Of a stretch of DNA of 64,000 bases, positions 19,083 to 27,135 are shown piece by piece. Made by a program: the position numbers and the translations under genes. The notes under the pieces are model-generated. The model was not told the DNA's origin, did not search any database, and saw only the letters and a list, made by a program, of their open reading frames with translations. Origin of the DNA: Colwellia psychrerythraea (GTDB taxonomy: Bacteria; Pseudomonadota; Gammaproteobacteria; Enterobacterales; Alteromonadaceae); assembly GCF_000764225.1 (NCBI RefSeq), contig NZ_JQED01000042.1, positions 62,001-126,000 on the forward strand. Reading direction: 5' to 3'. The stretch's first letter is position 1. Each line of letters begins with the position of its first letter.

Positions 19083-19802
19083 TTATTTCACGGTAATGGT
19101 AAGTTTAGCTACAGGGTTTAACCAGCGTTGTACACTATTGTTAATATCACTTATACCTGCCGACATGTCACTATCACCTAAACTACCGCGGTGGATATGT
19201 ACCTTGTCATTAGACTCCATATCAGTAACACCTGTACCATTCATTCCCAATAGAGGATCTAGAGGTGGTGGTACAGGCATGCCTGCTTCACCCGGTGCAC
19301 CACTGCCACGAAGTTCATCATTAGCTTCAGTACCAGCATCGTAAGCATTTAAAAAGACGGTATATGTACCAGCTTCTTCAGGTATTTTCCAACTGTCTAA
19401 ACCAACAAAACCATCATTGGAAGGCAAAATCATGGCAGCGAGTGACAGGTGCGTATTGGTGCTGTCATTTGTTAAGTCAAAGCTTGCTGACATTGCTGGT
19501 GCTAATAAACCTGCGGCAGGATTTTCATTAATGTTCGCATCGGCATTGGTTAATATACTAGATAAACCTGAAATGCTACCCCCCTCAGCCATTGCTTGAA
19601 GCTCATCACTCGCCATTTCACCCGACATAAAAATATGGTTTTCACTTGTATGTGCTGCTGTAATAACAGGGGTGAAGTACAAACCTTGCGTTAAATTTGT
19701 CACTGTAATAGATAAGTCTTGTGCCATGGTGTTTGAGCTTGCAAGTGCAAGTGCTAAAACACTTAACGTTGATTTGATAGGCGATTTCTTGATTACTTTC
19801 AT
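19083..19802 (-). CDS. Secreted Spondin_N-domain protein
   Basis: A 239-residue periplasmic or secreted protein, paralogous to the following gene. A Sec signal peptide (cleavage after SSNTMA, about residue 27) precedes a Spondin_N domain: SITVTNLTQGLYFTPVITAAHTS, IFMSGEMASDELQAMAEGGSISGL and FLNAYDAGTEANDE. It has no lipobox, so unlike its partner it is probably soluble. It is first in the operon and preceded by a good AGGAAAG ribosome site. The order Spondin_N, Spondin_N lipoprotein, regulator, kinase suggests these proteins act with or upstream of the sensor; that role is inference. Confidence 0.85.
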   Translation of the reverse strand: MKVIKKSPIKSTLSVLALALASSNTMAQDLSITVTNLTQGLYFTPVITAAHTSENHIFMSGEMASDELQAMAEGGSISGLSSILTNADANINENPAAGLLAPAMSASFDLTNDSTNTHLSLAAMILPSNDGFVGLDSWKIPEEAGTYTVFLNAYDAGTEANDELRGSGAPGEAGMPVPPPLDPLLGMNGTGVTDMESNDKVHIHRGSLGDSDMSAGISDINNSVQRWLNPVAKLTITVK

Positions 19803-20128
19803 GATACTTTCCTTTGAGGTTATACCAATCTGTTTGGTATGGTTTTGTTAGAGTAAAGAAAGTATGGAACTGAATTATCGCTTGAAGATCACACGATTAT
19901 CACTTTTTGTTGAAGAATTAATCACAAAAGTATCACAGCAAAAAACAGTTAACTATTTGGTTAACGCTAAGAAAAAAGCATGTATTGTCTGATGTGTTTT
20001 TTCAGCAGTACTGCAAGGCTTTAAAAGCCTAAGGCGTTATCTGTCAGGAGGGTGATGAGGCTTATATTTGCAGTGAGGTATCGAATGAAGAGGTATCTCA
20101 GCATCTCTTCATTCAACGTTAATCTTGG
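19803..20128. other. Gene-free region upstream of the Spondin_N operon
   Basis: It holds the promoter of the minus-strand Spondin_N operon. Near 20083-20114 there is a 10-bp perfect inverted repeat, GAATGAAGAG and CTCTTCATTC, located just after the lipoprotein gene stop at 20129; it probably marks that transcript's 3' end. Nothing else is evident. Confidence 0.5.
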
Positions 20129-20971
20129 CTATATTTTTTTTACATAAAAGGTGGTCTCATGCCCCTGTAAATATAAGATGGTTTCAGTCCTCACTCCGGT
20201 GGATGGCTCGTCGAGCGACGCGACATTTTTAATTAGTTTAATTGAATACTCACCAGAAGGCGTTGCTGCTGAGGACAAAGTGCCGGTAATCAACCATAAT
20301 GAACCATCACTTAGTAATATTGAATCACTGACTCCCTCTAGATAAAAAGTGTGAGTACCTTCCCATTGAATCCTAGCGTCAATGACTGGCTCAAGATAAT
20401 AGCCAAATGGCGCTTCTTCATTATATAAATACCAATCACTCAAGGTCTCTGTCGGTTGGGAAGTAAGGTTTGGAAAGTCTTCATTGATATCATAGAGCGT
20501 ATAATCAAAAAAACTACTACCACTAAATGTTGACGAATCAATTCCCTGAACTTTCCATACAGAGTCATCATCCAATACGACAACAGCGCCCAGTGCTAGT
20601 GTTGCTAATGCAACATTACCTTCTTGCAAAGTACGTGGGGGTGAAACAGGATCGATGTAAAAACTATCGGAGCTATTGTTAATGAATACGTAATATTGCC
20701 CTCTTACGCCTTGGTCTGGTTCACCAAAATCATTTGGATTATTATAAATGATAACATCTTTTTCGCCTTCACTGATAACACCATCATTTGTAGAAAGGCC
20801 AACGATTATCCATAAACTATCATTCTTTAATTTGAAGATGTCATTTAATGAGTGGCCATTTAGGTAAAGAGCTTCCGAATAATCGTTTGAAATCTCACTA
20901 TCAGAGGAACCTCCGCCTTCTCCGCATGCAGAAAGTAGAAAAACGAAGACAAAAAAACAGCAATATTTCAT
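20129..20971 (-). CDS. Lipoprotein with three internal repeats, unknown function
   Basis: A 280-residue predicted lipoprotein: a short signal MKYCCFFVFVFLLSAC with lipid Cys16 followed by Gly-Glu-Gly-Gly-Gly. The mature part shows three similar beta segments, LKNDSLWIIVG (about 47-57), LDDDSVWKVQG (about 133-143) and LSDGSLWLITG (about 222-232), each preceded by an aromatic strand and followed by a YxxxLYD/YNN-like strand. This suggests three repeats of about 85-90 residues, perhaps propeller-like or stacked beta units. No named family is recognised. It is monocistronic on the minus strand and its role is unknown. Confidence 0.75.
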   Translation of the reverse strand: MKYCCFFVFVFLLSACGEGGGSSDSEISNDYSEALYLNGHSLNDIFKLKNDSLWIIVGLSTNDGVISEGEKDVIIYNNPNDFGEPDQGVRGQYYVFINNSSDSFYIDPVSPPRTLQEGNVALATLALGAVVVLDDDSVWKVQGIDSSTFSGSSFFDYTLYDINEDFPNLTSQPTETLSDWYLYNEEAPFGYYLEPVIDARIQWEGTHTFYLEGVSDSILLSDGSLWLITGTLSSAATPSGEYSIKLIKNVASLDEPSTGVRTETILYLQGHETTFYVKKI

Positions 20972-21129
20972 AAAATATCCTTTTAAATTAATGAACTATA
21001 TTATGGTAACAGTAGGATGGATGTTATACAACGTAACTGATCTATTGAGCATGTGACAAGTTGAAAATCACTTTTTATAACGAGAAAGCGTGACTTTGGC
21101 TTAAGGTGTTATGCTATTTTTTACCATGT

Positions 21130-22209
21130 TTATTTAGCCAGTTTTACTAACTCAGGCTCTGCTTCACAAAATAAAGTAAATAAGCGTATTTGATTGTGAG
21201 CGCGATCTAAATTATGCTTTTCTCGGCTTACTTGGAAATAGTTATCTCCATTTAAGTAGTCGGTTAAAAAACGTGTACCAAGACTGAAAGGTAATAATTT
21301 TGCACCAACAATTAAACTGTCTTTTTCAAGTGCAGTCATCTTATCGCCAAAAGCACTTTGATAGCTCTGAATAAGTGCTTCAAAAATATCAAGTTTAATA
21401 ACCATCTCATTAATATTAGTATCATCTTCTGAAAGGTTACTGCAACATGCTCTCACCATATCGCCAAAGTCATGCATGAGTAAACCTGGCATGCAGGTAT
21501 CAAGATCAATGACTGCACAGGGGATGTCACCTTCAGTAAATAATAAATTGTTTATCTTGGTATCATTATGCGTAACATGCAGGGGTAATTTTTTGCTGAT
21601 ATCGGTAACATGCTTACTAAAATGTTGTTGGGCTAAGCAAAAGTTAACTAATGTAAGACAGCTCGATAATCGATCTTGTCGATCGCTTTCAACGGCTTCG
21701 TTAAGTTGTTGTAGGCGAGAAGTAATATCATGAAAGTCTTCGATGATAACCGCAAGCTCTTCAACGGGAAAATCACTTAGCGTACAGCTAAACTTTGCAA
21801 AAGCATTGGCAACAAGTGCAGCTTGTTTTGGTGACTCAACTTCTTCTAATGTGTAAGAGTTACTAATAAATTCCATTAAACGCCAATAATTAGCACCGAC
21901 TTTACAATAGGTCTTTCCTGTTTTGCTCAATAATTGTTGTGGAACGGATAGGGGGTAGTGACCGATAGTTTTTTGTCGTTGCAGGTGCAGATTTATTTTT
22001 TGGGCGTTACTCGTTAATTCAGTGGTTTTGGGGAAAACAGTATGGTTGATTTGCTGTAAGACAAATTCACAATCGGGGGTGGTCAACTTATAAGTATTAT
22101 TGATATGACCATTACCTAAAACGACTATTACAGCTTCGGTAAAGTCGTAATCATAGTTATTTAGAACGGTATCTATATCTGAGTGGAGCGATGCTGATTT
22201 GTTATCCAT
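21130..22209 (-). CDS. APH-fold small-molecule kinase, possibly N-acetylhexosamine kinase-like
   Basis: A 359-residue cytoplasmic kinase of the aminoglycoside/choline phosphotransferase fold. Brenner motif HNDTKINN (214-221, catalytic Asp216) and the metal Asp235 in CAVIDLDT are both intact. The glycine-rich loop VLGNGHINNTYKL (30-42) is close to that of N-acetylhexosamine 1-kinase (NahK), which makes GlcNAc-1-P or GalNAc-1-P, and several homologues are annotated beside sulfatase or mucin genes. The true substrate cannot be read from sequence. It stands alone, 516 bp from the valine-degradation genes and 5 kb from the arylsulfatase. Confidence 0.75.
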   Translation of the reverse strand: MDNKSASLHSDIDTVLNNYDYDFTEAVIVVLGNGHINNTYKLTTPDCEFVLQQINHTVFPKTTELTSNAQKINLHLQRQKTIGHYPLSVPQQLLSKTGKTYCKVGANYWRLMEFISNSYTLEEVESPKQAALVANAFAKFSCTLSDFPVEELAVIIEDFHDITSRLQQLNEAVESDRQDRLSSCLTLVNFCLAQQHFSKHVTDISKKLPLHVTHNDTKINNLLFTEGDIPCAVIDLDTCMPGLLMHDFGDMVRACCSNLSEDDTNINEMVIKLDIFEALIQSYQSAFGDKMTALEKDSLIVGAKLLPFSLGTRFLTDYLNGDNYFQVSREKHNLDRAHNQIRLFTLFCEAEPELVKLAK

Positions 22210-22725
22210 TGCTTTTAATACTTATCTTTTAGTGACTATCTTGTTAGCAATGTAATTCTCGAAAGTAGTTAACAGCGAGCTTATGCTAATACGTTAACCT
22301 GTGACAAATTAACGTGTAACAAATTAGCGCAAGATCTTACTCTTTTTTGTCAAATAGTACAGTAACTTTCTCATCGGTTAGCTTGCTATCTTTTAGAGGT
22401 AAGCGAAAGTCAACGACCTTTACTATTCAGTTTATTTTGTCTTTATGTAAAATTAACAGGGAAGTACAGTTTGAATAGGATAATTTTTATGCTCTCTGAG
22501 TAGAGAATATTGTTATCATTTGAGTGGAGTATGGACGCTAGGCAAGAAACTATCTAGGTAAAAATGAGAGGAACTATAGGTTTACTACTTTTCAATAGCT
22601 TCGACTTGAAGTTGCACTATTCTACTGGAATTAACAACGACTATAGACAAAGTCTTGATTGAAGGTAATGGCTATTTAGTAACAATATTAACCTCATTAC
22701 TGAGGTTAATATTGTTAACAAAAAA
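22210..22725. other. Gene-free 516-bp region
   Basis: No credible coding frame. It should contain the promoter of the minus-strand kinase gene near 22210-22300. At its right end (22680-22717) is a large hairpin that ends the valine-degradation transcript. Nothing else is recognised. Confidence 0.5.
22680..22717 (-). terminator. Long hairpin after the valine-degradation operon
   Basis: TAACAATATTAACCTCA and TGAGGTTAATATTGTTA are perfect 17-bp arms around TTAC, starting 8 bp after the hydrolase stop. There is no U-tract on the operon strand. Confidence 0.65.
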
Positions 22726-23832
22726 TTATAGATCTGCCAACGGGTTTTGTTGCCAAGGTGCTTGAAAAAATGGCGCTATTACATCGTTGGTTACTTCGTT
22801 TAACTGCTTATATTGCCAGTCAGGGTTTTGGTCTTTATCAATCAATAAAGCACGTACGCCTTCAGCAAATTCAGTGTGACGAATGATGGTGGTGGCAAGT
22901 AATACTTCCTTTTCAAAAACAGTTTTTAAACCTAAGCCTTTACAAAGCTCAAGCTGATGGAATATCCATTTAACCGCTAAAGGCGAGCCACTGGCTAAAC
23001 CATTTTTTGCTCGTTGAAGCCATTTGTCATCAGTCTCAAGCGATGAGAAATTAGCGGCAATTGTTTCAACATCATCACTGCGGCATAAATCGTTAATTAA
23101 TGTTTGATGAGTTGCTAAGTTGCCTGCGGGAATATCTGCAATACACTGACTTTGATGATGGTTAAAAATGTTATCCAAGCTATTACTCATTTCAATAGCA
23201 TCGCATTCTAAAGAGAGCAATTCATCGATAATGGCTTGCTTGTTGGTATGAGAGATTGCGTAGTTAGCAATCCCTGCATAAAGACCGTCAGCAGCATTAA
23301 TAGAGGAGCTTGTTAATGCTAAAAATCGACCACAATAACCCGGCATGGTATTTAAAAAATAACTGCCGCCGACATCAGGAAATAATGCAATGGTGACTTC
23401 TGGCATAGCAATACGTGTTCTTTCTGTGGCAATACGATAAGCGCAGCCAGCAAAAACACCTAAGCCCCCACCCATCACAATGCCATGACCCCAGGCAATG
23501 GTTGGTTTAGGGTAATTATGCAGTAAATAATCTAGGCGATATTCGCGCTCAAAAAATGTTTCTGCATACTCACATGGGCCGCCAGGCTGATCAATAGACG
23601 ACTTATACAAGGCTTGTACATCGCCACCAGCACAGAATGCTTTTTCACCTGCGCCTTGAATTAATACGGCAGCAATCTTTTCATCTGTTTGCCATTGCGT
23701 TAACTGTGTTGATAATAAATCAATCATTTCCAGTGTTAATGCGTTCAACGTTTTTTCACTGTTTAGTGTCAATACGCCAATGTTCTGGCCATTTTTAACC
23801 GCTAACTCTTCTACTATTACAGGACTTGTCAT
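22726..23832 (-). CDS. 3-hydroxyisobutyryl-CoA hydrolase
   Basis: Crotonase-fold hydrolase of valine catabolism, releasing 3-hydroxyisobutyrate from its CoA ester; 368 residues, the usual size for HIBCH-type proteins (longer than plain enoyl-CoA hydratases). CAGGDVQALY oxyanion loop at 67-76, GHGIVMGGGLG at 115-125, and the catalytic pair Glu145 and Asp153 in AMPEVTIALFPDVGGSYFL, which is the HIBCH signature. Its start overlaps the enoyl-CoA hydratase stop by one base, so it is translationally coupled. Third in the operon after the dehydrogenase and hydratase, matching pathway order. Confidence 0.9.
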   Translation of the reverse strand: MTSPVIVEELAVKNGQNIGVLTLNSEKTLNALTLEMIDLLSTQLTQWQTDEKIAAVLIQGAGEKAFCAGGDVQALYKSSIDQPGGPCEYAETFFEREYRLDYLLHNYPKPTIAWGHGIVMGGGLGVFAGCAYRIATERTRIAMPEVTIALFPDVGGSYFLNTMPGYCGRFLALTSSSINAADGLYAGIANYAISHTNKQAIIDELLSLECDAIEMSNSLDNIFNHHQSQCIADIPAGNLATHQTLINDLCRSDDVETIAANFSSLETDDKWLQRAKNGLASGSPLAVKWIFHQLELCKGLGLKTVFEKEVLLATTIIRHTEFAEGVRALLIDKDQNPDWQYKQLNEVTNDVIAPFFQAPWQQNPLADL

Positions 23833-24608
23833 TAGTTATTCTTCCATTGAGGTTTACGCTTTTCAATAAATGCGCTAACACCTTCTTTTTGATCTTCGCT
23901 ATCCCATAACTTTACAAAAAGTTCACGTTCTTTCGCGTAAGCAGCATTGATGTCACCATTGCGCGCTTCCATGATTAATGATTTGCAATAAGCAACGGAG
24001 GTAGGCGATTGACTTTCAACTTTTTCAGCTAACGCTAAAGCGTGTGATAAAGCTGTGCCCGTAGGGACTACTTCAGAGACTAAGCCTATTTTTTCAGCTT
24101 GTGGCGCTTTGATACGCTCACCTAATAAGATCATGCGTTTAGCCCAACCTTCACCAATTAACCATGACAATTGCTGTGAGCCTAAACCACAAGGCAATAA
24201 ACCAACAGCAGCTTCAGGTAATGCCATTTGTGCCTGTTCTTCACATATTCTCACATCACAAGATAAAGCAACTTCTAAGCCGCCGCCCATTGCAAAGCCG
24301 GTGATCGCTGCTATGGAAACCCCTTGATAATTCGACAGTGCTTCAAACGCACCGCCAAAAGCGGCTGAAAAATCAAAAGATAAACCTTTATCATCATGAT
24401 TGAATCTATTGAGATCTGCGCCTGCACTAAAGAACTTTTCACTGTCACTGGTTAAAATAAGTGAGTAGTTATCTTTGTCTTCATTAAGCACAGTGATTAA
24501 TTGTTTTAGATAATTTAAGCTCTCAGGTGTCCAAGTATTTGCCGGTGGGTTGTTAAAAGTCACAATCGCGACATGGCCACGTTTTTCTACTTTTAATAAA
24601 TCACTCAT
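23832..24608 (-). CDS. Enoyl-CoA hydratase (valine pathway)
   Basis: Crotonase-family hydratase, probably hydrating methacrylyl-CoA, 258 residues. Both catalytic glutamates are present: GGGLEVALSCDVRI and ALPEAAVGLLP. Oxyanion loop FFSAGADLNRF. The ATG at 24608 is chosen because GGAG lies six bases upstream; the longer TTG form at 24620 starts inside that ribosome site. It lies 84 bp after the acyl-CoA dehydrogenase and overlaps the hydrolase by one base. A short palindrome, CATTGTTT-AC-AAACAATG (24625-24642), lies just before it on the message. Confidence 0.88.
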   Translation of the reverse strand: MSDLLKVEKRGHVAIVTFNNPPANTWTPESLNYLKQLITVLNEDKDNYSLILTSDSEKFFSAGADLNRFNHDDKGLSFDFSAAFGGAFEALSNYQGVSIAAITGFAMGGGLEVALSCDVRICEEQAQMALPEAAVGLLPCGLGSQQLSWLIGEGWAKRMILLGERIKAPQAEKIGLVSEVVPTGTALSHALALAEKVESQSPTSVAYCKSLIMEARNGDINAAYAKERELFVKLWDSEDQKEGVSAFIEKRKPQWKNN

Positions 24609-24691
24609 TAATAACTCCAAAAAACATTGTTTACAAACAATGCTTAAAAATATTGTTTAAAAAATAGGGTTTAAATCATTGTAATGCGGTA

Positions 24692-25858
24692 CTAACGAAT
24701 AATGTCTGTGGCACCTTCTTCTAAGACACGTCGTGCGGTAATTACCCGCATAATTTCATTAGTGCCTTCAAGAATTTGATGAACACGGGCATCGCGCATA
24801 TATCGCTCAATAGGGTATTCTTTGATATAGCCGTAACCACCATGTAGTTGCAATGCCTCATTACAGACAGTAAAACCAATATCGGTTGCAAAACGTTTAG
24901 CCATAGCACAATAAGTTGTTTTATCGGGATCGTTTATATCTATTTTACTTGCCGCTAATCGGATCATTTGTCGCGCAGCTACTAATTCTGTCACCATATC
25001 GGCCAACTTAAATTGCAAGGCTTGAAAAGCCGCTAATGGTTTACCAAATTGCTTGCGTTCTTGCATATAAGCTTGCGACAAATCAATACAGGCCTGCGCG
25101 GCGCCAATAGAGCAGCTCGCGATGTTAATGCGACCCCCGTCTAAGCCTTTCATGGCAATTTTAAAACCTTCTCCTTCTGCGCCTAATAAACAATCGGCAG
25201 GCAATTTAGCGTTCTCAAAACTAATGGCACGTGTTGGCTGAGAATTCCAGCCCATTTTGTCTTCATTTTTGCCATAACTAACGCCCGCGAGATCAGCTGG
25301 AACGGCAAAGGCTGAAATGCCTTTAGCACCATCATCTTGTGAGCCGGTACGCGCCATCACAACCAATACATCCGTTTCGCCGGCACCACTAATAAACATT
25401 TTGCTGCCGTTAAGTAGGTAATAATCACCGTCCTTTTTAGCTGTGGTACGTAAAGAGCCAGCGTCACTGCCCGCGCCTGGCTCAGTTAAGCAATATGATG
25501 CCAGTTTTTGACCCATGATAAGATCATCACACCATTGCTGTTTGGTCGACTCAGTGCCCCAAGTGGATATCATCCAACTGGCCATATTATGGATAGAAAT
25601 AAAGGCTGCCGTTGAGGTACAACCTACGGCTAACTCTTCAAGAATAATGGAGGTATCTAAGCGTGGTAAATTCATACCGCCCACTTCTTCTGGGCAGTAC
25701 ATTCCCATGAATCCTAATTCGCCGGCTTTTTTAAACATCTCCTTGGGGAAAATTTTCTTTTCATCCCATTCACTGGCAAATGGCTTCATTTCGCCGACTG
25801 CAAAACTTCGTGCAGCATCTTGAAAGGCTAATTGATCTTCGTTCAGTAAAAAATTCAT
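24692..25858 (-). CDS. Acyl-CoA dehydrogenase, probably isobutyryl-CoA dehydrogenase
   Basis: FAD enzyme of 388 residues with family signatures YCLTEPGAGSDAGSLRTTA, GSKMFISGAGETD and QFGKPLAAFQALQFKLADM. The catalytic base Glu364 is in VHQILEGTNEIMRVI, the short/branched-chain position. It leads an operon with enoyl-CoA hydratase and HIBYL-CoA hydrolase, which points to isobutyryl-CoA to methacrylyl-CoA in valine degradation (ACAD8-like). It diverges from an AraC regulator across a 241-bp region with a strong inverted repeat. A 2-methylbutyryl or short-chain specificity is possible. Confidence 0.88.
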   Translation of the reverse strand: MNFLLNEDQLAFQDAARSFAVGEMKPFASEWDEKKIFPKEMFKKAGELGFMGMYCPEEVGGMNLPRLDTSIILEELAVGCTSTAAFISIHNMASWMISTWGTESTKQQWCDDLIMGQKLASYCLTEPGAGSDAGSLRTTAKKDGDYYLLNGSKMFISGAGETDVLVVMARTGSQDDGAKGISAFAVPADLAGVSYGKNEDKMGWNSQPTRAISFENAKLPADCLLGAEGEGFKIAMKGLDGGRINIASCSIGAAQACIDLSQAYMQERKQFGKPLAAFQALQFKLADMVTELVAARQMIRLAASKIDINDPDKTTYCAMAKRFATDIGFTVCNEALQLHGGYGYIKEYPIERYMRDARVHQILEGTNEIMRVITARRVLEEGATDIIR

Positions 25859-25921
25859 AAATGCCCTTATGTCGAGTCATTACCAAAGTTACTGGTATGT
25901 CTTGATGGTATTGTTTTTATA

Positions 25922-25963
25922 TTTTATTAAAGCAAAAGCATGAACTTTATTGCTTTAATAAAA
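25922..25963. promoter_or_regulatory. Inverted repeat in the valine-operon/AraC divergent promoter
   Basis: TTTTATTAAAGCAA and TTGCTTTAATAAAA are perfect 14-bp arms with a 14-base spacer, 64 bp upstream of the acyl-CoA dehydrogenase start and 137 bp upstream of the AraC gene. Candidate operator; the bound regulator is not known. Confidence 0.5.
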
Positions 25964-26099
25964 CTACTGACTCTATATAAACACATTGAAATAGGGGCGT
26001 GAATTAACTATATTATTCTTTTGATGGATTATATTGTTTTCCATGATAAGGTCAGGAAAGTTCTTTTTTAATGGCGAAGTGTAAAGTGAGAACTGAGAT

Positions 26100-26972
26100 A
26101 TGAGTAAACCTTCACGGTGGCCACTTACCACAGACGGTATTCGTTTTATTACGCCACATGTATTGGTAAAACGATTGCAAAAAGACCCCTTAGCAAAGGG
26201 GCTTTACGTGACTGCAATGGGATATTATCCCACTGCAACTGGCCATGCTATGGAGCGAAAAGGACATCCTGATCATATCCTTATTTACTGTACGGCAGGA
26301 AGTGGCTTTCTTACCATAGCGGGTAAAACAATAGCAATTAGCAGTGGTGATATCTTTTATTTACCAGCAGGCTCCAAGCACAGTTATCAAGCGAGTAAAG
26401 AATCCCCATGGACATTATATTGGCTTCATTTTGATGGCACGCTAGCAAATGACTTTTGCAGGCATTTAAATATTGTGGATCGTAAGTTTACTATTGGCGT
26501 ACAACCGCGAGTAATTAGAGTCTTTGACGGTATCTCACATCTTAGGCACAGTAGTCATAGTTTGTCGGAATTTATTCAAGGCGGTCATCAAGTTCAAGCC
26601 TTGTTAAGTTATATCGCTTTATTAGTACAACAACGACAACCTAATGCGATAAATACCTTCGATACAGAGAGTATACGCGCCATGATGCAAGAGCATATTC
26701 ATAGTAAGCTTGATCTTGATTCATTAGCTCAAGCAGCCAAGTTATCTAAATATCATTTTTCAAAGAAGTTTAAACAAGTCACGGGTGAGTCGCCTATTAG
26801 CTATTTTATTAGTATGAAAATGCAACGCGCTTGTTATCTATTAGATAGCACGCCACGCTCTATTAAGCATGTTGCATCAGAGCTGGGTTACCATGATACT
26901 TATTACTTTTCGCGTTTGTTCAAAAAAAATATAGGCATAGCACCTGCTATGTATCGTAAGGCTAAACTCTAG
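26100..26972 (+). CDS. AraC-family transcriptional regulator (cupin type)
   Basis: A 290-residue regulator. The N-terminal half is a cupin-like ligand domain (HILIYCTAGSGFLTIAGKTIAISSGDIFYLPAGSKHSYQ, about 58-100). The C-terminal half holds two helix-turn-helix motifs of AraC (LDSLAQAAKLSKYHFSKKFKQVTGESPISYFISMKMQRA and IKHVASELGYHDTYYFSRLFKKNIGIAPAMYRK). Cupin-type AraC proteins usually respond to sugars or related carbohydrates, so control of the arylsulfatase or of the nearby kinase is as plausible as control of the divergent valine operon. It is convergent with the sulfatase gene across a 48-bp palindrome. Confidence 0.87.
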   Translation: MSKPSRWPLTTDGIRFITPHVLVKRLQKDPLAKGLYVTAMGYYPTATGHAMERKGHPDHILIYCTAGSGFLTIAGKTIAISSGDIFYLPAGSKHSYQASKESPWTLYWLHFDGTLANDFCRHLNIVDRKFTIGVQPRVIRVFDGISHLRHSSHSLSEFIQGGHQVQALLSYIALLVQQRQPNAINTFDTESIRAMMQEHIHSKLDLDSLAQAAKLSKYHFSKKFKQVTGESPISYFISMKMQRACYLLDSTPRSIKHVASELGYHDTYYFSRLFKKNIGIAPAMYRKAKL

Positions 26973-27080
26973 ATGGACTTTACTTCATAGGTTGTTGGCG
27001 AATGTTGAAGTAAGGCTGGCGAAAAAAGTAAATAAGAAAAGAAATAGTTTACTTGAAAAGTTATTTTTAACACTTAAAAC

Positions 27081-27128
27081 ATATCCCCAAACTAGCTGAA
27101 GATGCATCTTCAGCTAGTTTGGGGATAT
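27081..27128. terminator. 48-bp perfect palindrome between convergent genes
   Basis: The left arm begins ATATCCCCAAACTAGCTG and reads GATG at the centre; the right arm is its exact reverse complement, with no loop bases. It lies between the AraC stop and the sulfatase stop, so it most likely ends both transcripts. Neither side has a strong U-tract. Confidence 0.65.
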
Positions 27129-27135
27129 ACCGTTA

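Noticed and set aside
24625..24642. Short palindrome CATTGTTT-AC-AAACAATG as a terminator or operator
   Set aside because: It lies inside an operon whose genes are clearly co-transcribed, and is only 8 bp per arm; mentioned in the hydratase entry instead.
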